Shown one piece after another: positions 1 to 8,882 of a stretch of 64,000 bases of DNA. How positions within the stretch are numbered: position 1 is the first letter of the stretch; the number at the start of each line of letters is the position of its first letter. Origin of the DNA: DATFVA01 sp963711455 (lineage in GTDB: Bacteria > Bacteroidota > Ignavibacteria > Ignavibacteriales > Ignavibacteriaceae). Where the stretch lies: the NCBI GenBank assembly GCA_963711455.1, contig CAVQEH010000010.1:434001-498000 (forward strand), in the 5' to 3' direction. Below the pieces are notes generated by a model. That model made no database searches and was not told where the DNA came from. It saw only the letters and a list, made by a program, of their open reading frames with translations. Position numbers and translations under genes: made by a program.

Positions 1-886
1 AACCAAATATATGATCCGTCATTAGTTGATCTATCAAACCCGAAAGTGCTGTTTTTGTGGGTGCAACTTTGGAATGATTTCCTCCAGCCAGAACCACAGA
101 TTCAACTTTATAAACTTTTGTAGGCGAACCTTTAATTCCGCACCTTTCCGCATCTACATCAAGATCATCTGTTGTAATCGTTTTAATCAGCAAACCTTTA
201 TCTTCATATTCATTAAGCAATTTATCTATGTAAAGTAATGAATTCTCTTCAGTCATTTTTTCAAGATCTAAAAGAGATTTTGCTCCTTTAAATGCCATAA
301 CTCTTTTTGCACTAAAAGGACGCGGATCGACAGCGTCTTTCAAAACAGTTAATAGAACCGGGATACTGCTTTCTACTATTTCATAACCTCCGTCAATTTT
401 TCTCTTGACAGTTATTCTATCTCTTTTTACTCCTATTAATTCTTCAGTATAAGTGATTTGCGGAATTCCAAGTTTTTCTGCTGTTTGTGGTCCTACCTGG
501 GCAGTATCACCATCAATTGCCTGTCTGCCGGCAAATATAAAATTGTAATTCCCTATTTTTTTAATTGCTTCACTTAAAACATAAGAAGTTGCCAGAGTGT
601 CTGCACCAGCAAATTTTCTATCGGTAATGAGATAAACTTCATCTGCACCCATGAAAAGGCATTCACGCAAAGTATCGGATGCACGTGGCGGTCCCATTGT
701 TACAGCTGTTACTTTACCGCCGTACTTTTCTTTTATCCTTAAAGCAAATTCAAGGGCTACCTTGTCTTCATAATTGAAAATTGCAGGAAGTTTGGAACGA
801 TTAACCGTACCGTCATCTTTCATAACTTTGCCGGATATATTAGCTGTATCGGGAACCTGTTTTACCAATACAATTGAGTTATACAT
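1..886 (-). CDS. etfB: Electron transfer flavoprotein beta subunit (C-terminus outside window)
   Basis: Reading leftwards from the ATG at 884-886, the frame stays open to the window edge (295 codons). It begins MYNSIVLVKQVPDT and later has GADEVYLIT, AGRQAIDGDTAQVGPQ and AKSLLDLEKM. These are hallmark EtfB/FixA segments; the DGDTAQVGP stretch lies in the AMP/FAD-handling core. The family is a cytosolic electron carrier that accepts electrons from acyl-CoA or other dehydrogenases and passes them to an ETF-quinone oxidoreductase. The usual partner etfA would lie just left of position 1. Family call is firm; the electron donor cannot be told from here. Confidence 0.93.
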   Translation of the reverse strand, partial: MYNSIVLVKQVPDTANISGKVMKDDGTVNRSKLPAIFNYEDKVALEFALRIKEKYGGKVTAVTMGPPRASDTLRECLFMGADEVYLITDRKFAGADTLATSYVLSEAIKKIGNYNFIFAGRQAIDGDTAQVGPQTAEKLGIPQITYTEELIGVKRDRITVKRKIDGGYEIVESSIPVLLTVLKDAVDPRPFSAKRVMAFKGAKSLLDLEKMTEENSLLYIDKLLNEYEDKGLLIKTITTDDLDVDAERCGIKGSPTKVYKVESVVLAGGNHSKVAPTKTALSGLIDQLMTDHIFG

Positions 887-1136
887 AAAAACCTTTCAAT
901 ATTATGAAGCGCCAATTGAAATATAGAGACTAAAATTTATTCTACAGGACAAATAACATTCCACAAGGGTTTTATATTCATTATTTTCTGTTTAAGCAGT
1001 TTATTCAGCTTCTCTTTTCATTAATTAGAAAGCTGATTTTTTGGAATTCTAAAATCTGAGAAGAAATTTATTGAAGGTAGTCGCAGAAAAACCCTTTTTT
1101 TTAATTATCTTAGTCTAAATAAATTTTAGTTTCTAA

Positions 1137-1850
1137 ATGGAAAACTTTGAACGGGAAAACAGAAATAATAGAAAATATAAAAAGTATTTTGCGGTTTCTA
1201 TAATAATTTTAGGACTTTTTATCTTTTACCTTTGTACAGTAGGTTTAATTACTGAGCTTACCAGTGGATATCAATCCTTTTTATACAATTCTTTAGGAAA
1301 GACTAATAAATGGAGCAATTCATTTGGACCTGCAATAATTGTTGAGAATATGAGGGAAATAACAGTTTTTGCTGATGATATATTTATCCTCATTTTCACC
1401 ATAATTTTCGGTGGCTACCTTATTGTCAGAAAAAAATACAGAACTTTATATACTTATTTATTTGTCGTAATTGGGGCAGGCATTTTTCATATTTTTCTAA
1501 AAAATTATTTTGGCGGTGAAGCTTGGTACCGATGGTTTAATCCCGTTACTATTATTGGAAAAACATTTCCAAGCGGGCATGCCTTAATGGTTGTTGTTTT
1601 CTATTTTACAATGGCACGTTTACTATACAGAGCAAATCCTTCCCGTGCTTTGAACAAATATTTAACAACGATGGCTTTTCTAATAAGTATCTTTATGGGA
1701 ATATGTTTGTTGTTAACCGGAATGCATTCACCTAACGAAATTATTGCAGGATGGTCAATGGGATTTGTTTGGATTTCTGCAGCATGGTTGGAGGATCACT
1801 ATATCAGAAAAAAAATCTATTACCGTCAGCAGGCTAAAGAAACGGATTAA
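1137..1850 (+). CDS. PAP2-family membrane phosphatase (divergent)
   Basis: A 237-residue protein with about five or six hydrophobic helices. The middle PAP2 signature is clear (PSGH near residue 144) and a third-motif histidine sits in GMHSPNEIIAGW. PAP2 enzymes remove phosphate from lipid phosphates such as undecaprenyl or phosphatidylglycerol phosphate at the outer face of the inner membrane. The first motif (K-x6-RP) is not clean, the SR of the third motif is missing, and the usual Asp after the His is Glu, so activity or substrate may differ. It stands alone on the plus strand and converges with the archaemetzincin gene 8 bp away. Confidence 0.75.
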   Translation: MENFERENRNNRKYKKYFAVSIIILGLFIFYLCTVGLITELTSGYQSFLYNSLGKTNKWSNSFGPAIIVENMREITVFADDIFILIFTIIFGGYLIVRKKYRTLYTYLFVVIGAGIFHIFLKNYFGGEAWYRWFNPVTIIGKTFPSGHALMVVVFYFTMARLLYRANPSRALNKYLTTMAFLISIFMGICLLLTGMHSPNEIIAGWSMGFVWISAAWLEDHYIRKKIYYRQQAKETD

Positions 1851-1857
1851 CCGAGGC

Positions 1858-2397
1858 TTAATTTATCTTGGTATTTGCCCCGATAATTTTTAAACATTCA
1901 GGACAATATTTATTTCCTTTAATATCCACCTCCTCAATTATTGCCGAAGAGTGCATTACGCAGTCCCAATTACTGCAATGTAGCAAACCAAAGTTATGAC
2001 CTAGTTCATGCAGAATTTCTTTTATAGCTCTCTGTAAAAAAAGCTCATCATCGGTCTGCCCGGTATAAAATTCTTCATGCAGCCTGCAAAGAGAAACAAT
2101 GGAATGTTTACCGTTTAACTGTGCTTCACCAAAAACAAAAGTGAATACGGGAATATAAAGATCGAAATCAATAAGGATAACTACTTTGCCATTTAGTTCT
2201 GAAGTATGATTTATGGCTTCAGCTAAAAGCTGGGTGGAAAAATATTGATTCCTTTCAGGAGAGAATGTTTTTTTAAGATCAATATCTAACCTGGTTCTTT
2301 TTATTTTCCCCGGAAAGATTTTTGACAACTCATAAAGTGCTCTTTGTACAAGCACAGTATTTGAAATTTGTACAGGTGCTATAAATATATCCTGCAT
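1858..2397 (-). CDS. Archaemetzincin-family zinc metallopeptidase
   Basis: A 179-residue protein with the full archaemetzincin signature: HELGHNFGLLHC (zinc ligands H130, H134, H140), then C141, C146 with VM, and a second CxxC at 165/168. That makes one catalytic and one structural zinc site, which is diagnostic of this family of small aminopeptidase-like metzincins found mainly in archaea and scattered bacteria. There is no signal peptide, so it is cytosolic. It lies 2 bp downstream of the sigma-54 regulator gene and is the last gene of the redox/sensor run, an unusual setting. Its substrate is unknown. Confidence 0.9.
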   Translation of the reverse strand: MQDIFIAPVQISNTVLVQRALYELSKIFPGKIKRTRLDIDLKKTFSPERNQYFSTQLLAEAINHTSELNGKVVILIDFDLYIPVFTFVFGEAQLNGKHSIVSLCRLHEEFYTGQTDDELFLQRAIKEILHELGHNFGLLHCSNWDCVMHSSAIIEEVDIKGNKYCPECLKIIGANTKIN

Positions 2398-2399
2398 TA

Positions 2400-3746
2400 C
2401 TATTTTCTCTGCAGACCATATTTGTTTATTTTATTATAGAGAGTTACCCTGTCAATTTTTAATGCTTCCGCACTGCGGGAAATATTCCAGTTCAATTCAT
2501 TAAGTATAAGAATTATATGCCGTTTTTCCATTGCTGCAATACTCTTATCATCTTTATCATAGTGGTTGTTGGTGCTTACCTGGAAGGGGAGATCCTGAAC
2601 ATCAATGATGTTGGATTTGCTGACTACTACTGCTCTCTCAACGGCATTTTCAAGTTCGCGAACATTGCCGGGCCAGTTATATTTAACAAGGAAATCCATT
2701 GCTTCAGTGGAGATCGTATCTTTCTTCTTATTCATTGCTGTTGAGAATTTTTTGAGGAAATAATATGCGAGCAGAGGGATATCCACGATTCTTTCACGAA
2801 GTGGGGGAATGAGAATAGTAAATACATCGAGTCTGTAATATAAATCTTCCCTGAAATTTCCTTGTTTGACAAGATCCTCCAGAGGTCCATTGGTTGCAGC
2901 AATTACTCTGAAATCACTTTTAATTGCTTCATTACCGCCAACCCGCGTTAATTGCTTCGATTCGATTACTCTTAAAAGCTCAACCTGCATTTTGGGAGAA
3001 ACAGTTCCGATTTCATCGAGGAAGATTGTTCCCCCATTTGCCATTTCAAATTTACCTTTACGTTTATAGTGAGCGCCGGTAAAAGCACCTTTTTCGTGTC
3101 CAAATAATTCACTCTCCAGTAATGATTCAGCAAGAGCTCCGCAGTTGACAGTTATAATGGGAAAGTATTTCCTTTTACTGTTTATATGAATTGCTTTTGC
3201 AACCAGTTCCTTCCCGGTTCCGCTTTCACCACGAATCATAACTGTAGTATCTGTCTGCGAAACGGTATTTATCAGCGAGAATATTTTTTTCATTTCAGCG
3301 CTTTCGCCAATCAGGTTATCCGGCTTTATTATTTCATCAATATTTTCTTTGAGGGCTTCATTCTCCCTTTTCAGATTTTTTTGATTAAGTGCATTTTCAA
3401 TAATATGAGATAATTCATCGGGGTCGACCGGTTTTGTAATATAATCATAAGCACCATCTTTTAATGCTCTAATTGCAGAAGATACTGAAGCAAATGCAGT
3501 GATGAGTATAACAATAACAGAAGTGTCAAATTCTTTTACTTTAGATAAAAGTTCAAGTCCGCTCATCCCGGGCATTTTCATATCAACAAGCAGCACATCA
3601 TACTTTCCCTTTTCAAAATGTTTCAAAGCAATTTCCCCGGTATCTGCTGTTTCAACCTGGTATCCGTCTTCCTCAAACCAATGTTTTAAAGATTGCCGGA
3701 CGATTAGTTCGTCATCGACTACAAGTAAATTTGCTTTAGGTTTCAT
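2400..3746 (-). CDS. Sigma-54-dependent NtrC-type response regulator
   Basis: 448 residues in three parts. A receiver domain (about 1-125) has D11/D12, phospho-acceptor D55 and K105. An AAA+ domain (about 143-375) has Walker A GESGTGKE (173-180), the sigma-54-contacting GAFTGA loop (220-225) and Walker B DE at 244-245. A C-terminal Fis-type HTH ends ISRSAEALKIDRVTLYNKI. It overlaps the sensor kinase gene upstream by 11 bp, so the two are a coupled pair. The likely target is the sigma-54-like promoter at 8883-8898 that heads this same gene run, which would make the system self-regulated; the target is inferred. Confidence 0.95.
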   Translation of the reverse strand: MKPKANLLVVDDELIVRQSLKHWFEEDGYQVETADTGEIALKHFEKGKYDVLLVDMKMPGMSGLELLSKVKEFDTSVIVILITAFASVSSAIRALKDGAYDYITKPVDPDELSHIIENALNQKNLKRENEALKENIDEIIKPDNLIGESAEMKKIFSLINTVSQTDTTVMIRGESGTGKELVAKAIHINSKRKYFPIITVNCGALAESLLESELFGHEKGAFTGAHYKRKGKFEMANGGTIFLDEIGTVSPKMQVELLRVIESKQLTRVGGNEAIKSDFRVIAATNGPLEDLVKQGNFREDLYYRLDVFTILIPPLRERIVDIPLLAYYFLKKFSTAMNKKKDTISTEAMDFLVKYNWPGNVRELENAVERAVVVSKSNIIDVQDLPFQVSTNNHYDKDDKSIAAMEKRHIILILNELNWNISRSAEALKIDRVTLYNKINKYGLQRK

Positions 3747-5343
3747 TTTTAACTTCTTGTAAATTTTTAAGTGGTAAAGTTATTTTGAAAGTTGTCCCTT
3801 CAATAGATGTATTTTCAACTGAAAGTTTTCCATAATTTTGTTTTATAATTCCATATGCAACAGCCAGCCCTAAACCGGTTCCTTTATTATCGCTCTTCGT
3901 AGAAAAGAATGGTTCAAATATATAAGGTAAATCTTTATCTGCTATTCCTTTCCCCTGATCAATTATCCTGATGATAGCTTCGTTCTTATTTTCTTCAAGA
4001 GTTACTTTTAATATCTGACCCTCATTCATAGCCTCAATTGCATTTATTAGTACGGCTATAAGAGCTTGCTCAATTTTTTGAGGGTCACATTCGGCAAGAA
4101 CATTAGCCGAATTATATTCTTTTATCAGGGTTATGTGATTTATTTCCAGATGATGATTTATTAAGATCAGGCTTTTATCAATTATTGCAGAAAGTTCATT
4201 CTGAGAAAATTTTCCTTCATCCTTATGTGAAAAAAGAAGAAGATCTTTTACTATTTTTCCACATCTTGCCGATTCATCTGAAATTAGATTTAAAAATTCT
4301 AAAATATCCTTAAATTCACCGTCTTTACTTTGCTTGTTAAGCTTTTTGGAGATGAGCTTGCTATAAGTTAAAATTCCTTCAAGAGGATTATTGAGCTCGT
4401 GTGCAACTGTTGCTGATAATTTTCCAAGTGATGCCAGCTTTTCAATCTGTGTAATTTGTTCGTATATTTTTTTCAGTTCTTCATTCTTTTCTTCTACTTT
4501 TAAGTTCAAAGTTTCCGACCATTCTTTTATTTCTTTGTAAGCGGTGTTCAGCCTTGTTGACATGTAATTAAATTCATTTGCCACCTGCCCTAATTCATCC
4601 CTTAAACCAATGTCGATTTTGTAATCAAGATTTCCATTTGAAATTTCTTCAATCCCTTTTGAAATTTTCTTTAGTGGTCTGTTGACAAGAATGGTGATGA
4701 AAATTCCTGTAAAAGCAGAAATAAGAAAGGTTAGAATAATTGCATTTGAAATAATATTTTTAGTGTTCGATTCTATAATCTGGTTCATCATCTCAGTCGA
4801 AACAATTACATCAAGTACCCCGAGTATTTTTTTATCAGAAGAATGCTCGTGGCAGGAACCATTTGAACAGTCGGGTTCATTTTTTATTGGATTAATTAAA
4901 CCAATAACTTTTTTACCTTTATCAAAGGTAAACTCTCTTATCATTTCATTTTGAGGAAGATTTGTAGGAAGAGTTGGTCGGGAATGACAAACATAACAAG
5001 CTTCACTATTTGTATCCACGGTTTTATTAATTTCTGTAGAATCCGTTGAATAGCTGATTCTGCCCTGTTTATTATAAATTCTAATTTTTTCAACACCAGC
5101 TTCTTTGCCAATTGTATTGATTATTTCATAAATATCCTGTCGTCTGTTGAGGAGCATACTGTATCGTGTTGATTTTTTTATCACGTCGCTCAGGTTATAG
5201 GCATTTTGAGAAGATGCTTCTGTAAGGTCTTTTTTAAGAACGGAAAGGGTATAAAAAGTATATATAGCTAAGTTAATTAGCAAAATACTTGAAATGACCA
5301 GAATAAGCTTTACACTTAACCTGTTTATAAATGAAGGACGCAT
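3736..5343 (-). CDS. Sensor histidine kinase with two c-type heme motifs in the periplasmic domain
   Basis: The start chosen is the ATG at 5343, behind a strong AAGGAGG; a longer TTG-started frame exists to 5364. Numbered from that longer frame: TM1 about 19-40, a periplasmic domain with CYVCH (123-127) and CSNGSCH (166-172, a Cx4CH motif), TM2 about 206-228, HAMP 229-280, a coiled coil, HisKA with phospho-His H322 in AHELNNPL, and HATPase_c with DQGKGI and GTGLGL. CxxCH and Cx4CH are covalent heme attachment motifs, so this probably senses redox state or a gas ligand. It pairs with the overlapping NtrC-type regulator and follows redox-carrier genes. Confidence 0.92.
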   Translation of the reverse strand: MRPSFINRLSVKLILVISSILLINLAIYTFYTLSVLKKDLTEASSQNAYNLSDVIKKSTRYSMLLNRRQDIYEIINTIGKEAGVEKIRIYNKQGRISYSTDSTEINKTVDTNSEACYVCHSRPTLPTNLPQNEMIREFTFDKGKKVIGLINPIKNEPDCSNGSCHEHSSDKKILGVLDVIVSTEMMNQIIESNTKNIISNAIILTFLISAFTGIFITILVNRPLKKISKGIEEISNGNLDYKIDIGLRDELGQVANEFNYMSTRLNTAYKEIKEWSETLNLKVEEKNEELKKIYEQITQIEKLASLGKLSATVAHELNNPLEGILTYSKLISKKLNKQSKDGEFKDILEFLNLISDESARCGKIVKDLLLFSHKDEGKFSQNELSAIIDKSLILINHHLEINHITLIKEYNSANVLAECDPQKIEQALIAVLINAIEAMNEGQILKVTLEENKNEAIIRIIDQGKGIADKDLPYIFEPFFSTKSDNKGTGLGLAVAYGIIKQNYGKLSVENTSIEGTTFKITLPLKNLQEVKNET

Positions 5344-5447
5344 CTCCTCCTTACATCTCCCCAAAAAAAATAATTACTCAAACGTAATCAACAAACCAGT
5401 CATTTTCAAGGTATATAGTTGAATTTATTTACACTTTTTTTATTATT

Positions 5448-6191
5448 TCAACACATCTGGGAAAAGAGAGATGTAAGGAATTCATTATATTTTTTAATTC
5501 CAACAGCCTGGTACAGAAATTTAACTTCCTGTCCACCGTCTTTCATTCTGGTCCCAAGAAAGTTGAATTGGTTTTCAAATTCGTACAATTTCAGCATTAA
5601 ATGATCAAGGTTACAATCATATTCCTTTTCACTAAGCTGTGAATCATTTATTTCATCAGCATCTGCCTCTACGAGACTAAGCCATGAGTTAACATTCAAA
5701 TCTTCGACATTATGCTTTAATTTATCAACGATATTAAAATTAACAGGGGTGAGAACCTTAGTCTCTCCCCATTCTCCCCATAACTTTAAAAGTGCATCGC
5801 CTTTTTTAATTCCAGATCCGATGTTAATATATTCATAACCCTCCATGTTATCCAGAAAAAGATATGCTGATCTATCAAGTCCCATATAATAAGTCTTATC
5901 AAAAAGTTTTTTTAAGACTATGCTGTTGTTCAGATAATGATAACCCTTTGAATACTTAATAGACTTTAACACATCTGTTTTTTTCTTAATTATATTTTGC
6001 TCAACATAATTATTCATTTCTGAAGTTACATTATTATTTTCAGGATTAATATTCCTCATAATTTTATCGAACACACAATTATCACAATCAAAATTTTTAT
6101 CACAAAGTTTATATTCCACGGTATTTGAACTCATCCATATACATTTCATGGAGTTATAGTTATCAGGTTCAGAACTTCTATTTTTAGGCAT
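5448..6191 (-). CDS. GcvH-like soluble protein with N-terminal Cys motif
   Basis: 247 residues without a signal peptide. The N-terminus has four to five cysteines (KCIWM...KLCDKNFDCDNCVFDKIM), a pattern that could bind an Fe-S cluster or zinc. A biotinyl/lipoyl-like fold follows at about 125-180 (GSGIKKGDALLKL, then TPVNFNIVDKLKHNV), resembling glycine cleavage H protein. The residue aligned with the lipoyl lysine appears to be Glu, so it is probably not lipoylated. It sits 21 bp after the HybB-like gene and before the heme sensor. It may be an adaptor between the membrane complex and cytosol; the function is unknown. Confidence 0.6.
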   Translation of the reverse strand: MPKNRSSEPDNYNSMKCIWMSSNTVEYKLCDKNFDCDNCVFDKIMRNINPENNNVTSEMNNYVEQNIIKKKTDVLKSIKYSKGYHYLNNSIVLKKLFDKTYYMGLDRSAYLFLDNMEGYEYINIGSGIKKGDALLKLWGEWGETKVLTPVNFNIVDKLKHNVEDLNVNSWLSLVEADADEINDSQLSEKEYDCNLDHLMLKLYEFENQFNFLGTRMKDGGQEVKFLYQAVGIKKYNEFLTSLFSQMC

Positions 6192-6212
6192 TTGGAATAC
6201 TCCAAATAATAA

Positions 6213-7349
6213 TTAATAATCTCTATGCTTAACCGGCATTGGCTGAAATATGGGGAAATATTTCGTAATAAACCTGAATGCCCACATGCCAAGTACTACG
6301 AGCATCAGGGTAATGCTTATCTCATTTGTGCTGGGAAAATAATTCAGTCCGGCATCCGTGTTTACAGATGTTATACTTACGTTCATTCTATTTAAAATAA
6401 ATCCGGCTATTAGGAGAACTGTAGCAATGTATAACCATTTTTTATTTTCTCTTATTCTCTTTTGAATGAGCAGACCGAATGGAGCTAATACGCCCATAAG
6501 GATCTCAAGGAAAAAGAGTAAAGATTTTTGATTTATTGAAAACAAAAGTGTAATGTTTCCCGATACAATCAAATCGGTTAGTTTCAATAAAAAACCAAGC
6601 ATCATTATACACACACATATTAGGCCTGCTTTTGATAAAAGATCCATTTCCAATTCCCGGTTAAATGCCCGGGCACTCAGGAAGGATTCAAATATAACCA
6701 TTGCAAATCCTACTCCAACAGCGGAAATAAAAAAGTAAACCGGTAAATATGGTGAATACCATAAACCGCTCATCTTTGTAGGCAGGATGAGAAATAATGA
6801 ACCAAGTGAGGATTGATGTAATGTAGATAATAATACTCCAAGAGCCATTATCGGAATGCTGATCTTTTTCATTATGGAGATAAGCTTCTGCCATCTGAAT
6901 TTTTCGAGGACCATAGGCAGAAATTCCAGGGAAAGCACAGTTGTATAAAGCATTACACACCATGCAACTTCGAACATAACTGATCTCGGGTTCCACATAA
7001 TAATTGCATGCCAGATATTGTATGGTTTGCCAAGATCATACATTAGTCCGAATACAACTAATAGATAACCAAGGAATGCAGTTAATATAGCAGGACGAGT
7101 AAGCGGTTTAAATTTTTGTATATTAAATATGTGTGTAACTGCACAGAGCGTAAAGCCTCCTGCTGCAAGCCCAACACCACAAAGAATATCAAACCCAATC
7201 CACAAACCCCACGGATAGGTATCACTTAAATTTGTTGCTGATTGCAATCCACCTGTAAATCTCAAATAAGTTGAGTAAACACCGGTGATAACAATGATAG
7301 TTGCAACAGCCCTCCAGAAAGTTATTTTTGGCAGATTAATTGGTTTCAT
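6213..7349 (-). CDS. HybB/NrfD-type integral membrane quinone-interacting subunit
   Basis: 378 residues with about ten membrane helices. The N-terminal block YPWGLWIGFDILCG VGLAAGGF is the typical HybB/PsrC/NrfD signature. Such proteins exchange electrons with the quinone pool next to an iron-sulfur ferredoxin subunit. It overlaps the four-cluster ferredoxin gene by 14 bp, so the two should be made together as a membrane module. No hydrogenase, nitrite reductase or polysulfide reductase catalytic subunit is present in the window, so the electron partner is unknown. The neighbouring GcvH-like genes set this apart from the classic hyb and nrf operons. Confidence 0.88.
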   Translation of the reverse strand: MKPINLPKITFWRAVATIIVITGVYSTYLRFTGGLQSATNLSDTYPWGLWIGFDILCGVGLAAGGFTLCAVTHIFNIQKFKPLTRPAILTAFLGYLLVVFGLMYDLGKPYNIWHAIIMWNPRSVMFEVAWCVMLYTTVLSLEFLPMVLEKFRWQKLISIMKKISIPIMALGVLLSTLHQSSLGSLFLILPTKMSGLWYSPYLPVYFFISAVGVGFAMVIFESFLSARAFNRELEMDLLSKAGLICVCIMMLGFLLKLTDLIVSGNITLLFSINQKSLLFFLEILMGVLAPFGLLIQKRIRENKKWLYIATVLLIAGFILNRMNVSITSVNTDAGLNYFPSTNEISITLMLVVLGMWAFRFITKYFPIFQPMPVKHRDY

Positions 7350-8115
7350 TGTTATCTTTCTTTTTCCTGTTTAACATTATATTTTCTTTTTTAATTTCAT
7401 TTTTGCGTTTAGTCAGCCAGTACATTCCACCAAGAAAGACTGAGCCGACTGATACAACGGTTGGGATTTTTTCCAACGCACGCATTGTATAATCCGGCAA
7501 TGGTTCTGTCGGCAGTGTAGCAAATCCAAGCTGATCAAATGGAACGGGTGAAAGAACAAGTACATTTGTTCCTCCTGCTTCTTTCATACCATAAATTTCA
7601 GGATAATAACTATCCGGATTTTCAGCTATTCTTTTTTTAGCTTCTGCTATCAGATCATCCCTGTCACCAAAAGTGGTTGCTCCCGTTGGACAAGCTTCTG
7701 CACAAGCAGTTGGTTTGCCTTCGGAAACTCTGTCATAACACATAATGCATTTACGAATGCGCGGATTTGTTTTATTCCATTCATATCTTGGAACCTTATG
7801 CGGACATGACTGCATACAATAACGACAGCCAAGACATTTATCAGGATCATATATTACAGGGCCTAACTCAGTTTTTTCTAATGCGCCTACCGGACAAACT
7901 GAAACACAAGCCGGATCAACGCAATGCATACACATTTTTCTTGTGTATATATCGCCGTACTCTTCAACAACTGTGTAAGTATTTGCGGAAAGGTGATCTT
8001 TTAAATAATCCTTATTTGTTTCCGGAAGATTGTTTTGTTCTTTACAAGCCTCATAACAGGATCCGCAACCCACGCATTGAGTTGCATCAAACAATATTGC
8101 TTTTTGTTTCTGCAT
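7336..8115 (-). CDS. HybA/NrfC-like 4x[4Fe-4S] ferredoxin subunit with C-terminal membrane anchor
   Basis: 259 residues. Four cysteine groups are visible: CVGCGSCYEAC near the N-terminus, CMHCVDPACVSVC, CLGCRYCMQSCP and CIMCYDR followed by CAEACP. This is the dicluster layout that carries four [4Fe-4S] clusters. A single helix near residues 215-235 (TVVSVGSVFLGGMYWL) anchors the C-terminus, as in HybA. There is no Tat signal, so the clusters probably face the cytoplasm unless the protein is exported with a partner. It passes electrons to or from the overlapping HybB-like subunit. Start is the ATG 13 bp after the membrane GcvH-like gene. Confidence 0.9.
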   Translation of the reverse strand: MQKQKAILFDATQCVGCGSCYEACKEQNNLPETNKDYLKDHLSANTYTVVEEYGDIYTRKMCMHCVDPACVSVCPVGALEKTELGPVIYDPDKCLGCRYCMQSCPHKVPRYEWNKTNPRIRKCIMCYDRVSEGKPTACAEACPTGATTFGDRDDLIAEAKKRIAENPDSYYPEIYGMKEAGGTNVLVLSPVPFDQLGFATLPTEPLPDYTMRALEKIPTVVSVGSVFLGGMYWLTKRKNEIKKENIMLNRKKKDNNETN

Positions 8116-8128
8116 GTTTTCTCCCCAA

Positions 8129-8803
8129 CTACATTTTTAGAAATTCTTTTTCAAAATCTTTTACTCCTTCATCGGCTACCAATAAAAGAGCGCCTTCTAC
8201 TATGTTACCACCATCCTGCATTGTAACTCCCGCAAGTTCAGGTTTCACTGTATGTGCACCTAAAAACTCGCGCAAGCGTTTGAATTCTTTTTTCATCCAG
8301 GATTTTAGTTCTTCACCGAAGAATAACTGATGTTTATTAACATCGTATTCCGGTGCAAGCATTAGTACACTCCAATCATCTCCATAAGGATCCGTCATTT
8401 TCTTACCCATAATTCCGGGATTAATGAATTTGATTTCTCCATCTACCGGTGACCTGAATTTGAAATGATGACTATTAGAATTCCCTTCAAAAATTATATC
8501 TCCTCTCTTTATTGATGTCCCAGTTTCAGTAATTTTAGTAATTGAAAAATTACCAAGTGATTTCACGACAAAATCATCAACACCAATTTTTATTAACCCA
8601 TATTCATTTTTCTTTGCCCAGGTATGCCCTTTCGAAATGTAAATATCATTTGGAACAGAAATCGTGTTGAAATCAAATACAAGACGTTCTGCCAAATAAT
8701 TGCTCGGCTCAAATGCCGGATGTTTTTTCTTCTGTACCTTTAATACAATTAGGTCTACTAAAATGAAGAAAAGAAATGTTAAGACTACGAATAATGCGAC
8801 CAT
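8129..8803 (-). CDS. Membrane-anchored GcvH-like protein without lipoyl lysine
   Basis: 224 residues. One N-terminal helix (MVALFVVLTFLFFILVDLIVL) is followed by a cytosolic GcvH-like barrel: SKGHTWAKK, IKIGVDDFVVKSLG, FRSPVDGEIKFIN and DPYGDDWSVLML match H protein (hewv, vGIT, aPvsGeVvevN, dPyg.gWl). The position of the lipoyl lysine holds Ser in NSNSHHFKFRSP, so it cannot carry lipoate in the normal way. It is the first gene after the sigma-54-like promoter and is followed 13 bp later by the ferredoxin. Its role is unknown; it may organise or assemble the membrane redox complex. Confidence 0.65.
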   Translation of the reverse strand: MVALFVVLTFLFFILVDLIVLKVQKKKHPAFEPSNYLAERLVFDFNTISVPNDIYISKGHTWAKKNEYGLIKIGVDDFVVKSLGNFSITKITETGTSIKRGDIIFEGNSNSHHFKFRSPVDGEIKFINPGIMGKKMTDPYGDDWSVLMLAPEYDVNKHQLFFGEELKSWMKKEFKRLREFLGAHTVKPELAGVTMQDGGNIVEGALLLVADEGVKDFEKEFLKM

Positions 8804-8882
8804 AATATTTTCCTCTTAATTTGAATTTTTATCGCACATTGAAAGAGGCAAATTGAATGCCGCATATAAAATGAATTTTTCT

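Noticed and set aside
6213..8115. Uptake hydrogenase operon (HybA/HybB signatures)
   Set aside because: No large or small NiFe hydrogenase subunit or maturation gene is present; HybB/NrfD-type pairs serve many enzymes.
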